A stretch of 27,656 bases of DNA from contig BBXU01001084.1 of assembly GCA_001598975.1 (NCBI GenBank), forward strand, positions 1-27,656, written 5' to 3'. Of the stretch, positions 1 through 10,937 are shown piece after piece. Each line of letters opens with the position of its first letter. Within the stretch, counting starts at the first letter, position 1. Under the pieces are notes generated by a model that had not been told where the DNA came from, ran no database searches, and was given only the letters and a program-made list of their open reading frames with translations. A program made the translations under genes and the position numbers. The DNA comes from Parachlorella kessleri. Its lineage: Eukaryota > Chlorophyta > Trebouxiophyceae > Chlorellales > Chlorellaceae.

Positions 1-126
1 CCATGCAAATTGCCACGCTGCATACAAGCCTGTGCCCTGTGTGTGGCACACGTCATGTGCGACACAAGTCAGCTGCGGCCTGAGTCACTGCAACGCCCAC
101 TAACCCACAGCAACACCATCACATAC

Positions 127-612
127 CTTTGCAGCCTTGAACTCGGCCTCGAACCGGTGGGGGAAGCTGTTGCTCCTGGAGAGAGGCACGCTGATGAGGT
201 TGCGCTTGGCATCGGTCACTGCCTTGCGCACGGCCTGAGCCACCTCCTTGGCTGAGTCGCACCCCACCCCCACAGTGCCATTTGAATCACCCACAACCAC
301 CACGGCCCTGAAGCTCAGCTGCTTGCCGCCCTTCACCACCTTGGTGACTCGGCGGACCTGCACCACCCGCTCCTCAAAGCCCTCCTCTTCAAACTCGCTC
401 TCTGCCTCGGCCTCAGGGGCGTCCAAAACTGCTGCACGTGCGACTGTGGCTCGCCTTTGCTGGGCCTGCAGCTCGCCACGCCGATGCTGTGTGGCATTGG
501 CGTAAACTGCCTGGAATGGCTGCACCCTGAGCCGAGCCTGGGCGGTCACAGCTGCCTGCCTGCGGCTGTCTAGCAGCACTGCCTGGCCAGCTGTGAAGGT
601 GGCTGCCATCAT
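127..612 (-). CDS. PRPS5: Plastid 30S ribosomal protein uS5 (first coding exon, partial gene)
   Basis: This exon encodes the start of plastid ribosomal protein S5, a small-subunit protein acting in translational accuracy in the chloroplast. Two tandem ATG codons (612 and 609) are the likely start; an in-frame ATG at 675 would only add a non-conserved stretch. The first ~75 residues are Ala/Arg/Gln-rich and poor in acidic residues, as in a transit peptide, followed by a Glu-rich linker and then the S5 N-terminal RNA-binding domain: [20 protein letters not shown], then the glycine-rich [11 protein letters not shown] segment and a basic helix ending [20 protein letters not shown]. The exon ends at a GTATGT donor (GT at 126-125), so the C-terminal S5 domain must lie in exons beyond the left edge; bases 1-126 look like intron. 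The gene diverges from the SPPL gene. The family call is firm; the exact start is not. Confidence 0.9.
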
Positions 613-865
613 GGCCTGGCAAGATTGAGGATTACAACACAGGGCAAGGCTCAGTCTGTAGCTATCTGGTTGCACAATGCAGGAATGAGGCTGTGGCTAT
701 CCGTGCGGTACAATGTAGTGCCTTGTAACATTTCTTTGATTGATGAGCTCGCCCAAAACCGGCCATATTCCTGCAGGCAACCTTCCTGCTGGTAACCTCG
801 TTCCCTAGCGTGTATTTTGTTGTCACGCCATGCACTGCTATTTGTAGAACTGATCGGTGCCTGTC
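613..865. promoter_or_regulatory. Divergent intergenic segment between S5 and SPPL
   Basis: This 253-base stretch separates two genes transcribed away from each other, so it should hold both promoters and both 5' UTRs. I see no clear TATA box on either strand and no other gene. The boundaries rest on the inferred start codons at 612 (minus) and 866 (plus). Confidence 0.4.
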
Positions 866-3843
866 ATGAGGATAACCTGCTGCTGCCTGCTGCTCCTGGC
901 AGTAATAGCACTTGGTTGTGGAGTGAGAGGGGAGCTGGACTGCGAGGGTGCTACGGTAGGCTATGCCACTGTAATACAGTGACTGTATGCTTCTTGGTCT
1001 GCTCTTTTCAGTCCGCCCGGCCTGCAAGTGTGCAAGCAGCGGTTGCCTCAGTATCAAATCTGAGCCCCTGCAGGTTGAGCTTGTGGTCGCCTCCTCAGAA
1101 GGGCAGCAGGAGGTGTATGGGTACCCAGCCTTCTTTGGGGTGCCGCTAAATAATACAGCAACTTTCCCAGCGCCGCTTGAGGAGGCGGAACCGCTGGATG
1201 CCTGTGGCGCTGTCACGCCACCGCTTCAGCCAGGTGTGCCATGCTCCCTGCTTCCTCTTGTAGGGGGTTTTGTTGGGGCAGGATGAACCGACATATTGCC
1301 TCTGCTCATACGCTACCAGCGACTTGATTGTACACTTCTTCTACTCGAGCCTGGGCACCAGCCTCCTCCACGTAAATTGCTGGTCACTGACGCCGTCAGC
1401 ATAGCGGTGGATTGCAGGGGCTGCGGGGCTGGTGAGCCGTGGCAACTGTTCGTTCCTTGAAAAGGCCAGGGCTCTTGAGGAAGCGGGATATGGCTATATG
1501 CTGTTGTATAACACCAAGCCAGGTGTGGCGCGCTGTTGTGGCGGCCGCTTTGGAGCTACCAGGCTGCACCGTTTGCTCCTTGTGTGAGGTACCCTGGAGG
1601 TCATATGTTCTGGGTGCACTGTTGCTGTGCAGCATCCCATGCAGCGCTGCTCAAACTGGCTGGTGATGCTACCAGCTGTTGCCCAGCTGCTACCTGCCCA
1701 TGCTGCAGGCTGCATCCTTATGTCGATTGCCGGCAATGCGTCAGCCAAGGGCACCCCGGCCATCGCAGGAGCCAGCTTCACTGCGGAGGCAGGGCTTCTG
1801 CTGCGGCAGCTAGCAGCAGAGGGAGCCAATGTGACGCTGCAAGCCCCGGACATGCCTAGGGTTGACCTGCCGTCAGCTGCGGCACTGTGGCTTATGGCAG
1901 TCGGCACTTTGGTGGTTGGTTCCCTGTGGAGCGCAGCTGAGCTGAGGAAGCAGATAGAGCGGGCTGCGAGGGCAAGGGCTTTAGGCCAGGTCAGTGTCTA
2001 ACGCATAGCTGAGCTTTGAGGTGGGTGTTTGGAGAGCTGTATGGTTGATGTGGCGAACGCTAGTCGCCCAAAACAAATTGAACAAACAGGCATCTCCTCT
2101 CCCTACCGCTGGAGTGCCGCCCTTTTAGGGAGGTGGATGGTGCCGGTTGCTCGACGAATAGGAGCCTGCTATGACATTCTTCTGTATTTTCCTGCCTTCC
2201 ACCTGAGCAGTTGCGCCTTGCCCTAGCAGCATGCCCCCTACAACCTTCCCCCTACAACCTTGTGCTCCGATGTGTGAGATCATCCATGCAAGAAGTCGAA
2301 GCCATTGTGTAGTGGTGGTATTGCTGCAGGGCCCTGGCAGCAGCGGTGGTGGGCCGGGGTCTGACGTGACGGTCATTACGAGCCGGGGCGCACTGCTGTT
2401 TGTGGTGGTTGCTAGCGCCATGCTGCTGCTCATGTTCTTCTTCGTCAACACGACCTGGTTCGTGCTGACCATGGTGAGGAGCGAGCAAGCATGCCAGCAT
2501 AGTATGGTACAAGCTGTGGCAGGGTAAATGATACTCACTGGCTGGCACTTTGTGGGCCTGCATGGCTTCCATGATGGAACCTCATTGGAGCCTGCTCATT
2601 GGAGCTTCTTCCTGTGCTGGGGAGGTGCTATGCCCGGACTTGTCGTTGCCACATAGGTGCTGCCTCTTGCCAGGCTAGTACATTTGGCGTGAGGCACATT
2701 TTTATGGTGTTCATGTGTCCTGTGCAGGTGGGCTTGTTTGCTGTGGGGGCGTGGCAGGCGCTGTTTGTCATTCTCGACCTGCTGCTCTACAAGCACTGTT
2801 CCAAGCAGAGCTGGGCTGCCACCACAACAGTCAGCCTTCCCTGGCTGGGTACCAGCTCTGTGCTGTCGCTGGTGGCCCAGAGTGTGGCGGCAGCTGTGAG
2901 CATCACCTGGGTGGTGTGCCGGCACAGCAGCTGGGCTTGGACCCTCCAGGATGTGCTGGGGATTGCCCTCATGCTCCTGGTGTTGCAGCAGCTGCGCCTG
3001 CCAAACCTCAAGGTGGGTTGGGAGACCGAGGGGAAGGGAGGGCAGCGTGGGCGTTGCTCACGTTGTGCCTCTGCAGCAGCTGCAGCCTCAGCGTGGGCGG
3101 ATTAGCAAGTTGGAAGAGGTCATGCTTATCAGTGGTGGTGTAACTCATGGTGGGTGTTGACGGGAAGCCCTGCGGGAGTCGTGATGCTACAGGTATCGTC
3201 TGCAACTTTATAGCTGCGGCAATGCTGTTGATATCGTGAATTGTCAGCCAGCAACGTTGTACTGTTGCAGGTGGCTTCCATCCTGCTGCCGATGGCATTC
3301 TTGTACGATGTGTGGTGGGTCTTCTTACAACCTCTAGTCACCGGCGGCGACTCGGTCATGATCGTGGTCGCCCAGGGCGGCGGAGCTGAGCAGCTGCCCA
3401 TGCTGCTGGAGGTGCCTCACAAGGCACTCGGCGACGTTCAGGCCTACAGCATGCTGGGCTATGGGGATGTCATCCTGCCGGGGCTGCTTGCGGTGTTCGC
3501 CGCGCGCTTTGACGCCGTCCGGGGCCTCCCATGGCGCTGCGGCTACTTGATGCCGGTGGTGGCGGGGTATGGGGTTGGGCTCCTGCTGACGTATGCGGCG
3601 CTTGCGATCAGCATTGGCGGCTCGCAGGGCCAGCCAGCGCTGTTGTACCTTGTGCCGTGCACGCTGGGGTGCATATCGCTGCTTGGGTGGTGGCGTGGGC
3701 AGTTTTGGGAGCTGTGGCATTGCGGCAGAGAGGGCGGGCAGCAGCAGAGGCCGCAGGATGCGGATGCCCGGCTGGAGGCTGGGCTTGATAGTGAACGGTT
3801 GCTTCCTGCTAGCGGCTCGCCCCAGTCGCAGGCTGTGGTGTGA
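866..3843 (+). CDS. SPPL: Signal peptide peptidase-like (SPPL2-type) intramembrane aspartyl protease
   Basis: A GxGD-type intramembrane protease that cuts type II membrane-protein stubs in endomembranes. Inferred exons: 866-955, 1074-1233, 1418-1522, 1709-1989, 2330-2473, 2728-3012, 3271-3843; phases agree and give 545 residues, usual for SPPL2. Residues 1-22 form a signal peptide (MRITCCCLLLLAVIALGC). A PA domain follows, with SRGNCSFLEKARALEEAGYG near residues 89-108. The first membrane helix is at about 173-192 (LWLMAVGTLVVGSLW). Exons 5-7 hold the multi-spanning protease core. The catalytic YD is at 367-368 (FLYDVWWVF), GYGD at 418-421, and the PAL motif at 477-479 (GQPALLYLVPCTLG), so both catalytic aspartates are present and the enzyme should be active. 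A Gln/Arg-rich cytosolic tail ends the protein. The first junction is the least certain: an alternative uses donor 947 and acceptor 1012. The signal peptide plus PA domain favour SPPL2 over SPP, which lacks PA. Confidence 0.93.
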
Positions 3844-4527
3844 GAGTCGTGGGACACTGGCAGTCTGGCAGCTGTACTCTTTTGAGTGTGTCATACCTGA
3901 AGCCTTGGGCTGCCAAATAGCAATCTTACGCAGTTCCGCATTTAAGATGGAAATGCACGTGACAGGAAGGGGTCAGACAGCAGTGAGGCGGGTGCCGCAT
4001 TTGTTGAGCAAACATGCAGTGTAGGTGCCATGTAGGTGGCCAGGCGTATGATTGTTATGCGTACTTTGGTTCGGTTGTATTGCACGTGTAAGCTTCGCAA
4101 GGCAGTAAGCATTTCAGAGGACCGTGCTTTCCATCATGGAGACTGCTATGGGCAAGTCAGTCTCACCGAGTGTGCAGTGTTTAGGAGAGTATGCTTATAA
4201 AGCACCACTGGGGTGGTTTGCGGTCTGCTAGGCTTACCTACTTCGGCAAAGGATGCACCAGGCGGTAATGAGCGACTATGCGTTCAACATGGTATGCTAC
4301 CCTTTGAATTTGAGATTCAATAGTTAAGTTAATTCCACCTACCTGATATCATCGCTGCTAAAAACCTTCCAGCTTTCTAAACAGGGCTTCATGAGCTGTC
4401 AATCTTCTTGAAACATGCTGTGCATGCGTTGCATGGCTCGTGTAGCTGGGCACACCACATCCTCCGCAAACATCCTCCTCCAGCACCTTTAGGTCGCTCT
4501 CGGAGGCTACATAGAGAACGCGTCATC
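3844..4527. other. Intergenic region between SPPL and MCMDC2
   Basis: No gene is apparent in these 684 bases. They contain the SPPL 3' flank with a TGTAA element (4087-4091), a lone TATAAAG (4196-4202) about 325 bases before the next start codon that might be a TATA box, and an AT-rich patch with a 6-base inverted repeat TTGAAT/ATTCAA (4304-4320). The remainder shows nothing I can name. Confidence 0.5.
4087..4091 (+). terminator. TGTAA poly(A) signal, SPPL gene
   Basis: TGTAA is the preferred polyadenylation element of chlorophyte nuclear genes. This copy lies 244 bases after the SPPL stop codon. Such a short word also occurs by chance. Confidence 0.4.
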
Positions 4528-7500
4528 ATGAGCATGGAGGGCGTCACCAGTGAGGTGGAGAGCAGCCTGCTGGCTTGGCTGGAAAACACAGGTTGTTTGG
4601 AGAGCATAGAGCAGGCTAGGGCGGTCCAAGGCGCTGCCCTGCTGTCAGAGCCGGTGTGTGTCCAGGTAGGTTGCTGCTGGAACGCTGCTCCCCAGGTGGG
4701 CCTGCAGGCCAAGCTGACTGGGAGCGGTGTTCCCAGTATCATATTTCGTGAGCAGGTGGACACCCTAGAGCTGGCCACTGCTGAGCCAGCGCTGGCCCAG
4801 CTCTTCTTGGACCGTCCAGGCGAGCTGTCAGTGCCAGTGCTTTCTCATCTTCAACGAACCACACACCCGAGCTTCTACAGCTCTTCTTCCTCATTGCTGG
4901 CTGCAGACGAGTTCAGACAGCTAGTCCACTCGGTCCTGGTGTCTGCCGGCAAACTGCATGTGGCAGAAAGGCTTTGGCTGCGGCCATGCTCATCCGGGCT
5001 CTTGACAGCCCATTACAGTTGCATGGAGGCTGTGGAGCTGCTGCGCAGCCACCCCGGCTGCATGGTTGCCGTGCACGGTATCTGCAGCGCAGCTTCAGCC
5101 ACCTTTTACCAGAGGTGAGAGTTCCTGCATTGTGGTGGAATCGCTTTGCTTATGGCTATTTGTAGCGGGGCCACAGGAGGATGCGTGTCACAGGTGTTAC
5201 CTCAGTTGCAATACCCATGCTCAGCGGATTCACCGGGTGCAGGTACAGCCGTGTGTATGAGTGCACCAGCTGCGGTGCGGAATGCATTGTGCTGGAAGGA
5301 CAGGCAAACCCCGAATGCTGTGGGGTGACAGTGATGAAGGAACACCAAGCGCGAGGAGCCACCATGCAGGTAGTTCGGAATTGACGTACCTGAAGCCGTT
5401 ACTGTGCAACAGAGCCAGTCTAGTCCAGTTGCACGGTCGTGGCACAGAAGCCGACCTGTTATGCAGCAAGCGACTGCCCAAATCTAACCCAAGCTTCTTC
5501 GCCGCCCTGCAGTCACAAGTCATCTACCTCACCCAAGAGCCAGCTGCGGGCTCGGCCGACCCAGCACTTGGCGAGCCGTGTTTTGCCATCCACCTGCATG
5601 ACGACCACTGTGGCCGCGCGCGGCCTGGCGACCACCTGCTGATCTTGGGTATTGGGCGGCATGTGCTCAGCTTTGACACCAACAGCGCAACCTACGGCTG
5701 CCGGCCGACTATACAGGCACGCCCACAACTGCATGCCAACGTGTCATGGAGTGTGTGAAGTGGCAGGGGTATGCCTTTCCCAAGGTTGTACTTGTCACAA
5801 TGGGCTATACATCAGGTCGCAACACAATGACTCCCTGCGTGATAATAAAATTTTGTCTGCCCCCTGAAACTCTTTTGAGTCTGCAGATGGAGGCTGTGGG
5901 CCTGGAGGTGCTGTCTCCCCAGGGCCCAGCCCTGCCCTTGCACAATCAGCTCAGCTTGCAGCACCGGCACCCGAGGGCAAGTCCGGCTTTCAGCAGCCTT
6001 GACGGCCTGCTAGGAGCCCTGGGATGCTGCCTCGATGCGCCCTGCAAGCCACTCTTGCGACTTGCCTTGCTGCTCAGCGCTGCCTCTGTGGGTGTGCATC
6101 CGCTGGAGCTGTCAGGGAGGGATGCAGAAGTGGACGGCATGGAGGAAGACGATGAGTTTCAGCAGCACTACTTTCATAGAAGCAGGGCCCAGGTTCGCCA
6201 GCTGCATGAAGCATGGAGTCGTAGGGCTCCTGCACATCCTGCACTGCACATCCTGCAGCATATCGCAGCGACGCTTGCGAGAAATGTCAGGGCGGACCTG
6301 CAGCCTGCAGAGGAGCAGCTGGCAGGCTGGCAGGCTGGCAACGGCCAAAAATGTACAGGAAAAATAAATCAAATTGGTTACCTGTTGCAAAACCAGCGTG
6401 TCACTCATGCTGTGCTTTGTAGTGCAGGTTAACCTCCTTTTGCTGTGCAAGGGGCCCGAGCCGCACCTATCACGGCTCATGCGGCAAGCTGCGGCTGGGC
6501 TGTGCCAGCACAGCGTGCTGGGAGGGGTTGATGCCAAGCAGCTCCTGCTGCCGCGCGTATTCCCCAAGTATGTTGAGCCCAGCCTCGCCATGCCGCCCCT
6601 ACCCATGGCCCTGGGAGGCCAGCTTGCTGCTGCCAATAGCGGAGTGCTGCTGCTAAACAGCCAGCTGCCGCCCAAGCAGGGAGCTGCACTGGCTGACTGC
6701 TTGCGGGCCGGCACCGTGGCTTTGACCAGTGATCCCGCCCTGGCACTCCCCCTGAGAACCACTGTTTGGTTTGATGCGGAAGAGCAAGGTACCTCTCACA
6801 AAGGCTGCCTTCCATATCCAGCGCTCTCCGCGTACTATTGAAGCATATTGTTGTAGTGTAAGTGGATGAGTTGCATGAGTAGTTCAACACGCACAGAGTT
6901 CCGCAAGGCCTGGTACAAGCAATGTTAGTCCTGCGGGCGCTCGTGTTCCACGCAGATGCAGCCAGGCTCCCCAAGGCTGGAGGCAACTGCTACCAGCGGG
7001 GCGAGGGCTGCAGCCGCCTAACAGCCAAGTATGGCCGGCCTTTTCTATCAGTGTTTGACATTCAGCTGGACTGCAGCAGTGAGGACCCCGAGGATCTTGA
7101 CTTGTGGGCCGAGCAGTTGCTGAGCACAGCACAGCGCCAGCAGCAGACTGTCCAAGCGGCATGCGGCAGCAGCAGCGCAGGTACCTCACTTTGCACCAAG
7201 CACCTGGCAGTGTGGCACAAGCACTTGGACCGAATACAGCTTCAGAATCCCAATGTCTTACTGCCCGCACATCAGTGTGTTCATTCGGTCCTACAGCTGA
7301 AAACTCTGCTGTCGCCCCTGGTCACCCTACCCTCTCATTGTCAATCGTCATTGCAGGCAGCAGCGCCCAGCATGGGGCGGTGGCGCGCGTGGAATGCGAG
7401 GCGCTGGCCGCGCTGCAGGCACACCTGCGCCAGGCAGTGACGCTGCCGGCCCCGCGCATGTCACCGGCGGCCATGGCACTGCTGAGTGGCTACTTCTGCC

Positions 7501-8173
7501 TGATAAGGGTGGAGGAGGAAGCGCAGCAGGTTAGCTCGACTTCCAACCAGAGTTTTTAGTGCCGATACCACAGTTCCACATCTATCTCTGAAACCCCTCT
7601 GTAAAGTGAAACACACAAGCTATGCTTGTGCAAATCTGCGCAGAGCCCAGGTTGTGGTTCAGGACTTGGCATAGACGTCAATGTTTGAGTAGGGAGACTC
7701 TACTAGTTTTGCACATGCCACCTGCCTGCAGGGCCTGCTGGAGAGCATGGCTCGGGTGGCAACCGCCTGTGCCCGGCTCTGCCACCGCCAGGAGGTCCTT
7801 GACTTCCCGGATGCGACTGTGGCAGTGATGTATTTGGAGGAGCAGCTCATTGCTTGGGTAGGGTGGTAGGCACGGGTGCATCCTACATAAAGTCAATAAC
7901 GAGGAGATGACCTGATGTCGTTCAGCCCACCATCATGAAATCATGAAGGGCAGCCGGGTGCTTTGCAGTCCGGTGGACCTGTGACGGCAGGTTTGCACAC
8001 CTGTTGCCTTCACCACTTGTTGCTCCGCTGTGCAGGGTGCCTATGCCACCCACTGGTGCAAGGGCCGTGACGAGCTTGCCAAGGGCACTGACCTGCTGGT
8101 GTGCCTGAAGCTGCTGCGGGATGACTTGCATGACTGTCTTGGGGCTGCTGTTGCTGGGGCTGCAGAAGAGTGA
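4528..8173 (+). CDS. MCMDC2: MCM domain-containing protein 2 (MCMDC2) homologue
   Basis: A divergent MCM-family protein; animal MCMDC2 and the fly mei-217/mei-218 proteins act in meiotic recombination. Inferred exons: 4528-5114, 5243-5369, 5513-5740, 5887-6192, 6428-6788, 6956-7180, 7357-7529, 7732-7857, 8036-8173, about 756 residues (human ~680). The N-terminal region (~1-195) is helical; a zinc-binding-like patch follows (YECTSCGAEC at ~201-210, then ECCG); exon 3 is the MCM OB fold (PGDHLLILGIGRHVLS). Exons 5-6 match the degenerate ATPase core (NLLLLCKGPEPHLSRLM, PRVFPKY, AAANSGVLLLNSQLPPKQGA, TVWFDAEEQ), where a GDPGTAKS-type Walker A motif is absent, as in MCMDC2 and unlike MCM2-9. Exons 7-9 are the winged-helix-like tail (MSPAAMALLSGYF, ATVAVMYLEEQLIAW). 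Exon 3 could end at 5740 or 5752; the exon 4 donor (6192) is the weakest choice. All other phases agree. Convergent with the GhrA gene. I am fairly sure of MCMDC2 rather than MCM9. Confidence 0.78.
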
Positions 8174-8384
8174 GCGGGATGGCTACTCAGCAACAGATGC
8201 TGAGAAGGACCCTGGCTGTGGTGCGAGAGGGCAAAGTGCTTGCTAGCTGCAGACCATGTACTAGGCATGTATTTCTTTCTTTTATCAGCCTTCACTCTTT
8301 ACCAAGGGAGTAGGAGTGTGATTTAGAAGATGGCAAGGATGGGAGGGAGTTGAGCTGTCAGGAAAATATAATACCTATGGCCCA

Positions 8385-8389
8385 TGTAA
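8385..8389 (+). terminator. TGTAA poly(A) signal, MCMDC2 gene
   Basis: Chlorophyte-type TGTAA element 212 bases downstream of the stop codon at 8171-8173. Confidence 0.35.
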
Positions 8390-8554
8390 CGCTGGGGCTG
8401 CCGATGGGAGTCGCGCGTCCAGCCAGCATACGTTTACATCTTGCAGAGACTTACGGCAACATGTTGGGTGGCGGTAAACCTGTTAAATTTGAGTTGACTA
8501 GTATGCCTTTGCCGCTCCTTATGCGGAGGTACCTATGGTGCCTCCCAAGCGTTC

Positions 8555-8559
8555 TTACA
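8555..8559 (-). terminator. TGTAA poly(A) signal, GhrA-like gene
   Basis: TTACA on the plus strand reads TGTAA on the gene strand, 37 bases after the stop. A second copy at 8438-8434 is an alternative. Confidence 0.3.
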
Positions 8560-8595
8560 CTAAATCCATGATGAGCACGGCACGCCTCCCTTGAG

Positions 8596-10490
8596 CTAGT
8601 AGCCACGCTGTCTGCAAACTACTCTCTCAAGCGGCACAACCTGGCCCCCTAGGATGCGCTGACGGTTCTCTACCACCTGTTGAACCACGACAGGTATGTG
8701 GGGTGTGGAAGCCACATGTGGAAAGACTCGGACCTTGGGATGTGACCACAGTAAGGAGTCGACTGGCAGCGGCTCCTTCTGAAACACATCAAGTACGGCT
8801 CCCGCCAGCTGCAATCACTTCAGCAGAACCAAGTGAGGCACTGTGGTAGACTTCAACATGCTCGACAGTCCTAGACATGCTTCCCAGAGAGATGGGCACA
8901 GGTCCCCGGAGATCAACCAAGTGCTGAAGGAGGGCATTTGCGACTCACATGCCCCGAGTCAAGAGCTTGCAGGAGGTCTTCATCGACAAGGTGAGCTCCT
9001 CTGCTCACAGATATTACGGTTGCCCCTCGAGGGAGCCAGCTGAAAAAGAGGGCATCCAGAATACCCCTGCAGGAACATCGTGTTCCACACCGGTAGGAGC
9101 CCCGACAAGATCACACATAGGTTCTACCATACTCACTGCAAGATTGCCTTGCTCTGCTGTGTAAGGTGGCCATTGACACACACTTGGGTGCACCGCAGCG
9201 AAATGCGGTATTATTCTTAAGAATTACTTAAGCTTACAAGCAGGAGTCCCACTGACTGACCTTGTCTCTGGTGTTAGCGGCACCAGGCACACCACAACGT
9301 TCGCCTGGGCCGCAAACTGCTGCAGCTGGTCGGAGCCCCAGAAGCAGGACACCCCCTGTTTCTGCTTCTGAGTTCTGGTCCAGGCCGACACCCGGTACCC
9401 AGCCTTCAGCAGCAACTCTGCTACCGCCGTGCCTATGTTGCCTGCATTGCATAGCCCTCCCAATCTTATCAACACTTGTGTGCCTGCCTGGCAACCTGGT
9501 GCAGCCTCACACTTTGCTGCCAGTCCCGGCACACGTGTATGGAAAGGGGCGCGGCGCAGTGGAGGCTTAGAAAGCGACCAAACCAGGCACAAGCCACCCA
9601 CCAAGTCCCATGAGTCCCACGTTCAGCTCGTCGTTGTCGATGCTGTTGGCATTCTCTATGCTAGTGTCCCACACCCGCTGCTGCTGTGCGGCTAGGTAGG
9701 CATCGCTACAGTAAAGTTAGCCAAAGATCAGCAAAGTTGGCAGGCCTTGCGGTACAATGAGGCTCCCTAGAACATGCATACATACATAGGTTCAGCCACC
9801 AAGTCGTGCACCTAAGACTCTTCTCGCCAGGCTCTCAAGTTCAACTAGCCTTCTAATACGGATGCAGTTCCTACTCACCATCTGCGTTGCAAGTTCACAA
9901 CTGCCCAGAAAACAAAGGTGGCCATGCGCTGTGCGGTCAGGGGGTCTACAAGGCGCAGCATGGGCACGTGCCATGGGCAGATGTGGGGATCCAGCATGCC
10001 AGGGCTGATGCCGGCACCCATTGATTGGATGGCCTTGAGATTTGGACACTGCAGTGCACACGGACACGTTGAGGATGGTCACCTGTGGCAGCCAAACAGC
10101 TATAAAGTGCATGGGGGGCAACGCACGAGGGCGTCTGCACGCACGCTATGTATCGAAACGCCGAGCACTGCATGGGCTGAAATGCAAGTGTTGACTGAGT
10201 GTCAACTGTCTTTATGACGGTTCTGAAGGATTAGACCCCTTGTTGCATACCAGTCAGTGGGCACCATTTCCTCGCTCCTCTATATCAGCGCTGCATTGGC
10301 TGCCTACCTGCTCCAGCAGCCCAGGTGGGGGGTCATAGCAGACAGCATACTCAACACGGCTGAGGTCCCCAAGCTCGTGAGGGTAGGTCTGCACCTTGAT
10401 GCCGTACCGTCTCAAGGCGTTTGCCCAGCGTTGCAGGAACTCCTGCGGGCCGAAAGCTGGATGGCAGGGCAGGAGGGTCGTTACTGACAT
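8596..10490 (-). CDS. ghrA: GhrA-type glyoxylate/hydroxypyruvate reductase
   Basis: A D-isomer-specific 2-hydroxyacid dehydrogenase that reduces glyoxylate and hydroxypyruvate with NAD(P)H. Inferred exons (minus): 10490-10308, 10048-9879, 9705-9602, 9441-9261, 9066-8949, 8808-8596; all phases agree, 322 residues (E. coli GhrA ~312). The N-terminus aligns directly with bacterial GhrA (LLPCHPAFGPQEFLQRW), leaving no room for a transit peptide, so I infer a cytosolic enzyme. Residues 62-118 carry the substrate-domain core (NLKAIQSMGAGISPGML). The nucleotide fold has VGLMGLGNIG (GxGxxG at 151-156), split by an intron after residue 152. The catalytic triad is complete: Arg235 (VSRGAH), Glu264 (DVFQKEPLP), His283 (VFPHVAS). 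The C-terminus ends in RQRGY, like the bacterial ARGY end. It belongs to the GhrA branch, not the plant HPR1/HPR2 branches. It could serve photorespiratory glyoxylate removal, but the sequence does not show this. Confidence 0.92.
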
Positions 10491-10937
10491 ATGCCATACA
10501 CCATGTGCCTAGAGCTCTGTGCAGGAGAAGTGCAGCTGAGGGACAAGGGTGCCCAAGGATGCACGTAGAGCGTGTGAATATGCAGCAAGCCACCACGCGT
10601 TTGACGGCCACGGGGACACTGCATGCCTACCCCAGCAAGGGAACGTCTGCCCAAGCTTACTTGTTGTCATCAGAACCTCACTCTCCGTGTGTTGATTGCG
10701 GTACTGCTCAGGGTTTGCTGGTGGCGCAACACCTGATGGCCAACCCATTGTGCCCACCGGGGTTCACCCAAGCCAGCAATGGCCCTCAGTGGTAGAAAAC
10801 TCAGTGCTTACGCAAGGCTATCTGCCATCAAGCCTCACAGCGCCAGGTTTAGTGGTTACAGCCAGCAGTGCACAGCGCCCCTTGCCATTGCGCGCTCCCG
10901 CGCTTGCAGTGGGCACTGCCCACTGGCATGCCCACTG

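Larger units (their letters stand above)
8174..8595. other. Convergent intergenic region between MCMDC2 and GhrA-like gene
   Basis: The two genes point at each other and these 422 bases hold both 3' UTRs. A TGTAA on the plus strand lies at 8385-8389 (212 bases after the MCMDC2 stop); minus-strand TGTAA elements lie at 8559-8555 and 8438-8434 (37 and 158 bases after the GhrA stop). No further coding sequence is seen. Confidence 0.5.

Noticed and set aside
1..126. Possible further S5 coding sequence at the left edge.
   Set aside because: No frame continues the S5 C-terminal domain, and the GTATGT donor marks this stretch as intron.
3334..3894. A 186-codon minus-strand open frame.
   Set aside because: It overlaps the strongly conserved last SPPL exon in antisense and has no recognisable domain.
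4304..4320. A 6-base inverted repeat TTGAAT/ATTCAA.
   Set aside because: Short AT-rich palindromes of this size are expected by chance in an AT-rich intergenic patch.
8949..9164. A plus-strand stretch reading FHTGRSPD in one frame, suggestive of a phosphatase-like motif.
   Set aside because: The minus strand here encodes the well-matched GhrA exon 9066-8949 and its intron; the plus-strand words are not sustained in one frame.
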